NCBI GenBank assembly: GCA_947253875.1
Contig: CAMYAM010000009.1
Coordinates: 10,220 to 74,219 of the forward strand
Reading direction: 5' to 3'
Length of the DNA: 64,000 nt
Source of the DNA: an uncultured Fastidiosipila sp.
GTDB lineage: Bacteria > Bacillota > Clostridia > Saccharofermentanales > Fastidiosipilaceae
The notes under the pieces were generated by a model. The model was not told where the DNA came from and made no database searches. It saw only the letters and a program-made list of their open reading frames with translations. Both the position numbers and the translations under genes were made by a program. The stretch's first letter is position 1; the number at the start of each line of letters is the position of its first letter. Positions 57,787 through 64,000 of the stretch are shown here, one piece after another.

Positions 57787-59121
57787 ATGCAAGAACAAGA
57801 TTTAATTACAGTAGAAATTTCTGATTTTACACAAGATGCCAAAGGAGTAGGGCACATTGATGGCTTAACCGTCTTTGTGCCTTATGCACTCCCTGGAGAC
57901 ACCGTTCGTGCTCAAATAAAAACTATTAAGAAAAGATATCTAGAAGCAGATTTAATAGAAATTATTGAACCTAGCACTGAAAGACGAAACTTAGTCGATC
58001 CCAATTCAATAATCTGTGAAGCGGCACCTCTAATTAATTTAAATCATTCTGCTCAAATAGCCTGGAAACAAAAACTTGTTGCAGATCAGCTCAGAAAAAT
58101 AGCCAAACTAAATATTGATGAAAGCTCTATTAAGGTCAATGCGAATCCATTATATGAATTACATTATAGAAATAAAGTTAATTTGAAATTTAATGAGAAT
58201 GGATATATTTCCATGAGTAAGAGAGGCACTAATTTTTTAGAGAGAATAGACAGCCATCCATTATTCCAAGACTCTATAAATGACTTTATTTATAAATGGA
58301 ATAAATCTTATTTATCTGAGTTAAATCTTGGTTCTGTAACAGAAAAGCTCAGTGAAATAGTCATTAGAAGTAATTCTTTAGGGGAGTTAATGCTTAACTT
58401 TTTTGTTAGAAATATCAATTACAAAACTAAAACTGTTTTATCTAAAATCTTAGAAATGAATCCTAACATTAAGGTGCTAGCACTTACAGAAGCTAAAGGA
58501 AGACACTCTTTTAATAACAAAACAGAATATATTACTCATGAAACTGAATTACAGGAAAAAATTGCTGGTATCAGTTTCTCTTATGGAGTTCATACTTTTT
58601 TACAAGTTAATAATGACACTTTGCAAGATATCTACAGAAAATCAGAAGAGTTTTTGATTAGTAATGACTCCGAACATTCAACACAAAATCTCTTAGATCT
58701 ATATTGTGGTATTGGAATTAATTCGATTTTTTTAGCCCAAAATTTCCAAAAAGTTATTGGTGTTGAATATGTCAAAAGTTCAATTAAAGCTGCCAGAAAA
58801 AATGCAATAGATAACCATGCTAATAATGTTGAGTTTTTCGTAGGGAAAGCTGAGGACTTAATTGAAGATTTGGTAGCTAAGTATAAAGTAGACAAAGTTT
58901 ATGTAGATCCTCCGAGAAAAGGTTTAAATATTGAGGTTATTGACTGTATCGTTTCGAGTTCAGTTAGTGAAGTCTTGTATATGTCTTGTAATCCTGCGAC
59001 TTTAGCGAGAGATTTAGGTGTTTTTGTTGAGGCTGGATTTTATATTAAAAGTATTGAAATTATTGATCAGTTTCCGAATACGACGCATGTGGAGACTATA
59101 GCGTTGATGTCACGAAAATAA
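57787..59121 (+). CDS. RlmD/TrmA-family 23S rRNA (uracil-C5)-methyltransferase, without Fe-S cysteines
   Basis: 444 residues. An N-terminal TRAM domain (about 3-60, DLITVEISDFTQDAKGVGHI) is followed by the methyltransferase, with SAM motif LLDLYCGIGINSIFLAQ, acidic VIGVEYVKSS, VDPPRKGLN and the catalytic-Cys motif MSCNPATLARDL. It should methylate U1939 or U747 of 23S rRNA (RlmD/RlmCD type). The [4Fe-4S] motif Cx5CGGCxxQH of classical members is absent: the region reads SIICEAAPLINLNHSAQ with a single Cys. The ribosome-binding site is weak. Confidence 0.9.
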   Translation: MQEQDLITVEISDFTQDAKGVGHIDGLTVFVPYALPGDTVRAQIKTIKKRYLEADLIEIIEPSTERRNLVDPNSIICEAAPLINLNHSAQIAWKQKLVADQLRKIAKLNIDESSIKVNANPLYELHYRNKVNLKFNENGYISMSKRGTNFLERIDSHPLFQDSINDFIYKWNKSYLSELNLGSVTEKLSEIVIRSNSLGELMLNFFVRNINYKTKTVLSKILEMNPNIKVLALTEAKGRHSFNNKTEYITHETELQEKIAGISFSYGVHTFLQVNNDTLQDIYRKSEEFLISNDSEHSTQNLLDLYCGIGINSIFLAQNFQKVIGVEYVKSSIKAARKNAIDNHANNVEFFVGKAEDLIEDLVAKYKVDKVYVDPPRKGLNIEVIDCIVSSSVSEVLYMSCNPATLARDLGVFVEAGFYIKSIEIIDQFPNTTHVETIALMSRK

Positions 59122-59732
59122 TATAATAGTTATAAGACTGTTGAAATCAATAGATTTTAAGATTTTAAAAGAAATTTTAAAAACCATTTTTCTATTAAAA
59201 AAATACCTTGTGGCAACATATCAATAGTAAAAATCATTTCAACGATATAGAGTAAAGACAAATAATATAGCAAGAAGGTTACTGAGATTTAATACTTCAA
59301 ATGAATGGTAGAAGACTATATGGCAAGAGTAGCATAGATTAAAAACCAGATGGCTTTGTACATATGTTGGACAACAATAAATTAAAATGCAAATATTATG
59401 AATGGATGAATACAATAAAAATGTTGCAAAAACTATTAAATTTGACAATTTAAAGTTTACCAAAACAGCATTTAGGAAGATTCTAACAAAACAGATGCAA
59501 ATTGACTGCATATAAACTGATTGGGACTAAATACTAAAATATGGCTGAATATTATTACTGGATTAATTTTGATAAAACGGATTGTTTATAGGGAATATGT
59601 GAATCAAAAAAACTTTTAAACTTGTTTTTGATCTACTATTTTAAAAAAAACTAAAAAACAAATATAAAATTATGATTAAAATGAGATAAAAAATATTAAT
59701 AAATACAACTAAAAAACAAGGAGGTTCCTTTT
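59122..59732. other. AT-rich intergenic region of 611 bases at the start of the accessory segment
   Basis: No supported gene. It is poor in G+C, with poly-A and TTTTAAAA-type tracts. A 90-residue hydrophobic open frame on the minus strand (59239-59511) has no ribosome-binding site and looks like chance. A 16-residue remnant that could be a decayed gene start lies at 59541-59591. No terminator is obvious after the preceding methyltransferase gene. Confidence 0.5.
59541..59591 (+). pseudogene. Possible truncated gene start, 16 residues (MAEYYYWINFDKTD...)
   Basis: ATG 59541 opens MAEYYYWINFDKTDCL and stops at TAG 59591. The opening is reminiscent of hypothetical proteins starting with a Tyr/Trp-rich motif in clostridia, but this is an impression only. 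No ribosome-binding site is clear. If real, the rest has decayed. Confidence 0.2.
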
Positions 59733-60341
59733 ATGTTACTAAGTAATTTAAATGAATTGAAAAATAATATGGTTAGTAATAATTGGACTATATGCAGTTT
59801 TCTATTTAAATATAAATTAGTTGTTTATATAGTACTTGTAAAAAGATTTGTAGGTAAGGAAAAACGTGAAAATAAATATTCACTTGTAAAACTTCATTTT
59901 ATGAAAAGTGACGACTTAAATGATGATTTAGAAATTGAAGCTAACTCTTATAGTTTATTAATTGATGCAAGAACCTTAAGACAATATTTTGGTATTGAAT
60001 ATAAAGATAATTTAGGAGATATTCTAAAGCAGTTCACTGAGACTTTTGGAAAACAGATTCCATTAAAAATTCCTAACAATATCTCAGATCAGGAAAAAGG
60101 AGCACTGGTAAAGTCGCTTAGTATAAGTGATTCCGAAGATCCAAATAAAATTTATTGCTATAGTGTAAGAAGAAACTCTAGTGGTGGAAGAAGAAGTGAT
60201 TTCAACTCTGATAAAACGAAATTATTGAGACCTACTTTATTTAAAGAATTTGAAAATGAACCAAGTGTTAGTTTTTGCTATTCTGATGATCCACTTAAAG
60301 AAAAGGATGATTCAACTATTTTATACAATTTTTCAAAATAG
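59733..60341 (+). CDS. Hypothetical protein resembling DUF6037
   Basis: 202 residues. AAGGAGG lies 7 bases before ATG 59733, giving strong support for a real gene. Features: an amphipathic N-terminus (NLNELKNNMVSNNWTICSF), a KYKLVVYIVLVKRF strand-like segment, a middle part with LIDARTLRQYFGIEYKDNLG and a C-terminal part with SEDPNKIYCYSVRRNSSGG and FCYSDDPLK. It has no signal peptide or membrane helix. The overall pattern matches my recollection of DUF6037, of unknown function, sometimes in mobile or defence neighbourhoods. Not certain. It is a lone gene, the first in the accessory segment. Confidence 0.7.
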   Translation: MLLSNLNELKNNMVSNNWTICSFLFKYKLVVYIVLVKRFVGKEKRENKYSLVKLHFMKSDDLNDDLEIEANSYSLLIDARTLRQYFGIEYKDNLGDILKQFTETFGKQIPLKIPNNISDQEKGALVKSLSISDSEDPNKIYCYSVRRNSSGGRRSDFNSDKTKLLRPTLFKEFENEPSVSFCYSDDPLKEKDDSTILYNFSK

Positions 60342-60445
60342 CCTATCCATAAATTCGGGTATAACAGTTTTAAATATACTATGTTACAAAAAACATCAAG
60401 CCATAGCATAAAGCAATTAACATTGTACAAAAAAACAAATTCAGT

Positions 60446-60500
60446 TTATGTTGCATTTTACAACATAAGGAATTGACAGTAATAAAATTGAATTTATACA
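60446..60500 (+). promoter_or_regulatory. Promoter with upstream inverted repeat for the DUF6710-like gene
   Basis: TTATGTTG (60446-60453), a 7-base loop and CAACATAA (60461-60468) form an inverted repeat just upstream of a promoter with TTGACA (60473-60478), 16-base spacer and TATACA (60495-60500). Transcription would begin near 60507, 54 bases before ATG 60561. The repeat may be an operator or a terminator end of the previous gene. Confidence 0.5.
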
Positions 60501-60560
60501 AGAGTTATGCATTAATGTTAAGATAAAAGCATATAAACATAAAGACCCAGGAGATCAGAA

Positions 60561-61316
60561 ATGTTTTGTATTTTAAAAAAAGCAAAAGAGAAAAAGAATA
60601 CCAGTCGTAAAAAAGAAACAGATAAGAACAAAATAATGATAAGTAGATTTCAAAGTTATTTAAATCTAGTAAATAATAATACTATGGGCCATGATTCAGT
60701 ACAATGCGCAAAAATACTCATCGAAATTATAGTTGAGTATCTTAACTATGAGGAAGCTTTACAATCTATTGAGATAAGTCATAATGCGCAAGATAATTCA
60801 TTAATCGAAGAAATTTATTCTAAAATCGAATTTTATTTATTATTAAATAGAAAAACGATTATTATAGAAAATGCTGATATGAAGATAGATATTAATGAAC
60901 TGCCAATTTTGTTAAACCCTTGGAGTGGAGAAAGAATACTTGATAATTTTATAGGTATAAACGATAATAATGTATTTGATGGTTCTCTTTTTATATCAAA
61001 TATACAAAATCATTATTTATATCCGATGAATATTGCTATTTGCAAAGGTGCTAACCATTCTCAATTATCTGCGAGATTTCAAAACAAAGGAAAAACTATA
61101 ATAAATGAAATAAAGGATTTCACATCACTTTATAATAAAGTTAAATTCGATGGTAAAAATTATATTGACATTGAGAAAAATGCACCTATTGAAATGGACT
61201 ATGATGAAAATATATTGTTTTATTCTGGAGTGATTTTTGAATTAGGTAGGTATTTACTTAATGAACATTATTCAGATTTAGATATTTTTAGTAAATATTT
61301 AAATCTTGGAAAATAA
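60561..61316 (+). CDS. Hypothetical protein resembling DUF6710
   Basis: 251 residues. CAGGAG lies before ATG 60561. A basic Lys-rich N-terminus (KKAKEKKNTSRKKETDKNK) is followed by a helical region and then a mixed segment with ELPILLNPWSGERILDNFIG, HYLYPMNIAICKGANHSQLSA, KFDGKNYIDI and GVIFELGRYLLNEHY. The NPW, YP and NHS motifs match what I recall of DUF6710, of unknown function. There is no transmembrane helix or signal. Its own promoter and large flanking gaps suggest it is an independent unit. An immunity or defence role is only conjecture. Confidence 0.7.
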   Translation: MFCILKKAKEKKNTSRKKETDKNKIMISRFQSYLNLVNNNTMGHDSVQCAKILIEIIVEYLNYEEALQSIEISHNAQDNSLIEEIYSKIEFYLLLNRKTIIIENADMKIDINELPILLNPWSGERILDNFIGINDNNVFDGSLFISNIQNHYLYPMNIAICKGANHSQLSARFQNKGKTIINEIKDFTSLYNKVKFDGKNYIDIEKNAPIEMDYDENILFYSGVIFELGRYLLNEHYSDLDIFSKYLNLGK

Positions 61317-61779
61317 CATAGCGTTAATACAAAAATGTAAACTTTGAAATTACGCAATTTTAAAAAATTTATATTCGATAAAAAGAGGGAGATAACGTAA
61401 AAAAAGCTTAAAAACCGACATTGACGTAATAGTTGTTTTCAACTTTTATTAAGAAACACAAAAATAATATAAAATCATTTTATGTTTTCTACAGAAGCGC
61501 TTAAAATTCTGATTTTTTATTAAATGTAGTGATGATACGTTAAAATTTTAAATACTTTGATAAGAAGAGTTGTAAACGTGAAAAGAAAGTGTGGGGATGT
61601 TGATTTCAAAAGTTGAAGATTAAAAACAAAATTTTCTTCCTTATGAAACGTGTTTCCGCACAAAAAACCAATTTCAGTTTTTATTACACTTCACATTAAA
61701 ACCTACCATCAAAAATTACCTACTAAAAATTTATTATCAAGGGTATAAAATCTGTTATAACCAAATAGGGGGAGGTTTT
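61317..61779. other. Intergenic region of 463 bases
   Basis: It contains copy 1 of the duplicated element (about 61381-61524), then about 255 AT-rich bases with no further gene. Near 61740 there is an imperfect inverted repeat, GGTATAA with TTATAACC, shortly before the surface-protein ribosome-binding site. Confidence 0.6.
61381..61524 (+). repeat. Copy 1 of a duplicated hairpin-rich intergenic element ending in a terminator-like structure
   Basis: The element shares ordered, similarly spaced blocks with 63721-63873: a purine-rich GAGGGAG/GAGGAGG start, ACGT (61395, 61424), a small hairpin (AGTTG-TTTT-CAACT, 61431-61444), GAAACACAAAAATA (61453-61466), TCATTTT, TTTCTACA (61486) and TTTTTTATTAAA (61513-61524). 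Its last hairpin is CAGAA-10-TTCTG followed by A and six Ts. It could be a small RNA or a leader. Copy 1 is less structured than copy 2. Confidence 0.7.
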
Positions 61780-62199
61780 ATGAAAAAGATTAATAAGTCC
61801 AAAACATCTTTTGAGAATGAAAATATTAATAATAATCGAAAGACTATTTACTCAAAAAGAAAGTTACCGCTAGGAATAATATCTTGTGTACTTAGTCTTA
61901 CACTTTTTGTATCTTTGACAAAAGTAGATCAAATATTTTCTTTGCCTACAATCGCACAAGGTACAAACGCAGTTGAAGAAACTTCTGTCAATACTCCAGA
62001 ATAATTATTAACAGAGAATGAAATTCAAGCGATAAGAGATAAAGCTAATAAATTAGAAAATAATTATTCAACTTCAGAAAATAAGGGAGCTAAAGCTGCC
62101 AAAACTGGTGTTAATTCTTTATCAGGAGTAGCAATTGTTCTTTTAGTATTAGCTAGCGGTTTATATTTAGTCAAAAGAAGAGAATATAACATAATATAA
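61780..62199 (+). pseudogene. YSIRK-type surface protein gene, broken by an in-frame stop and shortened
   Basis: AGGGGGAGG lies before ATG 61780. The N-terminus has a long basic leader and IYSKRKLPLGIISCVLSLTLFV, a YSIRK-like export signal. The frame stops at TAA 62002-62004 but reopens without frameshift to 62199. The distal part encodes a short helix and then KTGVNSLSGVAIVLLVLASG and YLVKRRE, which is the hydrophobic segment and charged tail of a cell-wall sorting signal; LPxTG has become AAKTG. Without the stop it would be 139 residues, too short for a normal surface protein, so an internal deletion is also likely. A terminator follows. Confidence 0.75.
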
Positions 62200-62226
62200 T
62201 TTCTATAAATTATATAAAGAGTTGAG

Positions 62227-62264
62227 ACTGACCTTAAGAGTTGTTTTTTTAGGGTCAGTTTTTT
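62227..62264 (+). terminator. Rho-independent terminator after the surface-protein remnant
   Basis: ACTGACC (62227-62233) pairs with GGTCAGT (62253-62259), followed by TTTTTAT. Confidence 0.85.
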
Positions 62265-62356
62265 ATAGTATAATGATCTATGAAACAATAAACCTCTTAA
62301 TAATGCTAAATAATTTAAAGATGTAAAGATTTTAAAGTAAAAAGTATAAAAAAATT

Positions 62357-63145
62357 ATGCGTAGAGAAATAACAGAGTTTACCTCAGAATGGAAACCATT
62401 ATCTGAATTAAAATTAAAAAGCCAAAACATATTTAATTCAGAAGATGAAAACGAATATTTTGATAGACGTCAAACACCTTATGAAGTAAAGGCAGAAGGG
62501 GATCAAATTTTATGGCGTTTGAACGATAATTTGAATTATCTATATGTTGAGGAACCGAAAAAATTCACAACTCAATTTGGCACTTTTAATAACTATAACA
62601 ATGGAGAATTTCATAGTTGGCTTGGAGCAAATGATTTTCCTGATATTTCAGAAACTAGCAATGAAAAATATAGTTATCCAAATTATGAAGACTATCTTAT
62701 TGAGGGGAATTATTGTGACATGTTTGACCTAGGTGAATACTCATATGCTGTATCTAATCTCCTTCATATGATGACAGGTCACTTAAAAATTATAAGAATT
62801 GACAAAAATATCAATTTGTTAATTCTTTATGATAACTATAATCATTCTAATCTAAGATATCTTGGTCGATGGGTGAATGATAAAGGTATAGTTCTTATAG
62901 CAAGTGGATATAGATTGTTTCCTAAACCAAATAATAGTTATGAACATCATGATACAACTATGTTATTTCAGATTGATGAATTAGGAACTTGTAAAATTCT
63001 AAAAAGATGGAATTTTAATTTACCAAATGTCAATAGCATTGTTAAAGTTAAAGATTATGTATATGTCGGACAAAATGAAATGATCACTCGTGTGAAAATA
63101 AATGATGGCAGTCGAATTTTTTTTACAAATAAAAGATTAAAATAG
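62357..63145 (+). CDS. Hypothetical protein, 262 residues, unrecognised
   Basis: No family recognised. The frame is long and its composition is like its neighbours. It starts MRREITEFTSEWKPLSELKL and is rich in Asn, Tyr, Asp and Trp. Strand-like repeats in the second half (LKIIRIDKNINLLILYDNY, YLGRWVNDKGIVLIASGYRL, TTMLFQIDELGTCKIL, IVKVKDYVYVGQNEMITRVK) suggest a beta-propeller or all-beta fold. There is no signal peptide or transmembrane helix. No ribosome-binding site precedes ATG 62357 (AAAGTATAAAAAAATT), which is unusual for this genome; the TATAAT at 62269-62274 is a possible -10. An immunity-like function is conceivable but unsupported. Confidence 0.65.
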   Translation: MRREITEFTSEWKPLSELKLKSQNIFNSEDENEYFDRRQTPYEVKAEGDQILWRLNDNLNYLYVEEPKKFTTQFGTFNNYNNGEFHSWLGANDFPDISETSNEKYSYPNYEDYLIEGNYCDMFDLGEYSYAVSNLLHMMTGHLKIIRIDKNINLLILYDNYNHSNLRYLGRWVNDKGIVLIASGYRLFPKPNNSYEHHDTTMLFQIDELGTCKILKRWNFNLPNVNSIVKVKDYVYVGQNEMITRVKINDGSRIFFTNKRLK

Positions 63146-63182
63146 TTATTCGTATTTTTTACTAATTGTAGGGAGGAGTTTT

Positions 63183-63623
63183 ATGGCAAGTATTTATAAT
63201 GTTGAATGTACTAATAATGCATGTCAATATCAATTTAGTGTAACTGTTGGTAGTACCATGATGGGATTTTCTAAAAAAATGGACTTACAAGAAGACATAT
63301 TAGCTGGAAATATATATGCTCCTGAAAAAATCAAAGAATTGCTAAAATCCGGACATTACTTGAGTACCAAAGCTACTTTTTTATGTCCTATATGCAAGGA
63401 ATGGAAATCTCGAAATATCCTTCATGTTATTGAGACTACTATTTCTTCCGATGAGGATAAAATTTTTGACATAAAAGAAATACATTTCCTAGAACCTATA
63501 CCTAAATGTGGAAGATGCAAAACAGAATTAAAGATCATAGCTGATCCTACATCAGATGATAATTGTTGTCCAAAGTGTGAAACGGGGAATATGAAAGCTA
63601 AACTTGAATTTGAGTGTTGTTAG
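63183..63623 (+). CDS. Zinc-ribbon protein, 146 residues
   Basis: AGGGAGGAGT lies before ATG 63183. It has several metal-site pairs: CTNNAC near the N-terminus, CPIC (about residue 78-81), CGRC (about 117-120), CPKC (about 132-135) and a terminal CC. The middle is mixed alpha/beta. No catalytic motif is recognised; it is probably a nucleic-acid or protein-binding zinc ribbon. It follows the 262-residue gene by 37 bases, so the two may form one transcript, the ribosome-binding site being strong here and absent there. Confidence 0.75.
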   Translation: MASIYNVECTNNACQYQFSVTVGSTMMGFSKKMDLQEDILAGNIYAPEKIKELLKSGHYLSTKATFLCPICKEWKSRNILHVIETTISSDEDKIFDIKEIHFLEPIPKCGRCKTELKIIADPTSDDNCCPKCETGNMKAKLEFECC

Positions 63624-63720
63624 TAACGTATCATTTAAATTATGCTTCCAGCTAAGATTACATTAACTATTGGAACTGTAAATGCTCTTTATGGTTAATT
63701 TATCAACACTTCAAGCAAAA

Positions 63721-63873
63721 ATAAGAGGAGGAAGGATACGTCAAAAAAAACTCAAAAGAAACACATGGACGTAAGAGTAGTTTTGCAACTGGTATGAGGA
63801 AACACAAAAATATAATTATTTCATTTTGTACTTTCTACAAGAGTAGCTTAAAAGGCTGCTCTTTTTTATTAAA
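63721..63873 (+). repeat. Copy 2 of the duplicated hairpin-rich element, with a clear terminator
   Basis: Same ordered blocks as copy 1: GAGGAGG, TACGTC (63737-63742) pairing with GACGTA (63768-63773), AGTT-TTGC-AACT (63779-63790), GAAACACAAAAATA (63799-63812), TCATTTT, TTTCTACA (63832) and TTTTTTATTAAA (63862-63873). ACAAAAAT can pair with ATTTTGT (63823-63829). The last hairpin is GAGTAGC (63841-63847) with GCTGCTC (63855-63861, one G-U) and six Ts, a good intrinsic terminator. The spacing from GAAACAC to TTTCTACA is 33 bases in both copies. Confidence 0.75.
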
Positions 63874-63937
63874 GGGATTAAGGAATCGTTACATCCTTTT
63901 TCAAAAAATGGAAAATTCATAAGCAATTTTACGTATT

Positions 63938-63963
63938 CGCTTTTGTAACATATAACAAAAGCG
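63938..63963 (+). promoter_or_regulatory. 9-bp hairpin just before the last gene's ribosome-binding site
   Basis: CGCTTTTGT (63938-63946), loop of 8, ACAAAAGCG (63955-63963). GAGGAGG follows at 63971. It could be an operator or a leader structure that affects translation of the truncated gene at 63984. Confidence 0.55.
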
Positions 63964-63983
63964 TAAATGAGAGGAGGCGGACT

Positions 63984-64000
63984 ATGGATACACTTAAAGA
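63984..64000 (+). CDS. Start of a gene cut by the window end (MDTLK...)
   Basis: ATG 63984 follows GAGGAGG (63971-63977), the strongest kind of ribosome-binding site here. Only five codons are visible, so no product can be named. Confidence 0.6.

Larger units (their letters stand above)
63624..63983. other. Intergenic region of 360 bases
   Basis: It contains copy 2 of the duplicated element (about 63721-63873) and a hairpin at 63938-63963 next to the ribosome-binding site of the last gene. Otherwise it is AT-rich with no gene seen. Confidence 0.6.

Noticed and set aside
59239..59511. Hydrophobic 90-residue open frame on the minus strand
   Set aside because: No ribosome-binding site, low-complexity Phe/Leu/Ile/Cys composition expected from AT-rich DNA, no motif.
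61381..61524. Duplicated element as the antitoxin RNA of a type III toxin-antitoxin system
   Set aside because: Such RNAs contain tandem 30-40-base repeats before the toxin gene; none is seen here.
61381..63873. Duplicated element as a CRISPR array or tracrRNA
   Set aside because: There are only two diverged copies 2.3 kb apart, no regularly spaced short repeats, and no cas genes in the window.
63737..63920. Open frame in copy 2 of the duplicated element as a protein-coding gene
   Set aside because: It has no ATG, GTG or TTG after the G-rich start (GTC occupies the place), and copy 1 contains stops in the corresponding frame. Kept only as an alternative explanation.

Overview
The window is a gene-dense, AT-rich (roughly one-third G+C) bacterial chromosome segment. 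Gene content and style point to the Clostridia side of the Firmicutes: strong AGGAGG ribosome-binding sites, GTG and TTG starts, a CIRCE operator before groESL, a comM-dprA-topA block, a TrmK homologue, a tmRNA with a tag ending ALAAA, and several families I associate with clostridia (DUF6106-like, DUF5711-like, a gliding-type ABC set with DUF4340). I cannot name the species. A small-genome relative of the Oscillospiraceae is a guess.

Layout. 1-2.4 kb: the 3' end of secA, then tmRNA, tRNA-Ala(GGC) and tRNA-Thr(CGT), each followed by its own terminator. 2.5-10 kb: a 41-residue membrane peptide, a Na+/phosphate symporter with a PhoU-like tail, a CorA transporter, a glycosyltransferase, a response regulator and sensor kinase pair, and two pseudouridine synthases. 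11-30 kb: information processing (polA, coaE, ychF, an rRNA methyltransferase, comM, dprA, topA, queA, tgt, yajC, dnaG, rpoD, trmK, a NIF3 protein). 30.8-34 kb: RNase P RNA, rpsO and pnp. 34-39.4 kb: a WYL regulator, a hexapeptide-repeat protein, galE, a small membrane protein, and groES-groEL under CIRCE. 39.6-47.9 kb: an envelope-associated cluster with an ABC exporter-like system and auxiliary proteins, a CYTH protein and a lipoprotein peptidyl-prolyl isomerase. 48-59.1 kb: an ABC-F protein (minus strand), pgi, rsmA, a GTP-PEPCK homologue, dut, tsaD, smpB, an M18 aminopeptidase and an RlmD-type methyltransferase. Almost everything is on the plus strand; only ychF and the ABC-F gene are on the minus strand.

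59.1-64 kb is different. Single genes without clear functions are separated by long AT-rich gaps. They include proteins I tentatively match to DUF6037 and DUF6710, a Zn-ribbon protein, an unrecognised 262-residue protein, and a YSIRK-type surface protein gene broken by an in-frame stop. Two diverged copies of an intergenic element of about 130 bp lie here, each ending in a terminator-like hairpin plus T-tract. This duplicated element is the best candidate for something undescribed.

The second striking observation is the PEPCK homologue. It is full length and clearly of the GTP-PEPCK family, but by eye most signature catalytic positions are replaced: the P-loop cysteine, the GGRR arginines and the YGG loop. 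It may be a pseudoenzyme or have a changed function.

Functionally the window links translation quality control (tmRNA with SmpB, ABC-F), tRNA modification (QueA, Tgt, TrmK, TsaD), rRNA modification (RluB, RluA-type, RsmA, RlmD, THUMP methyltransferase), replication and competence (PolA, DnaG, TopA, DprA, ComM), RNA decay and processing (PNPase, RNase P) and envelope transport.
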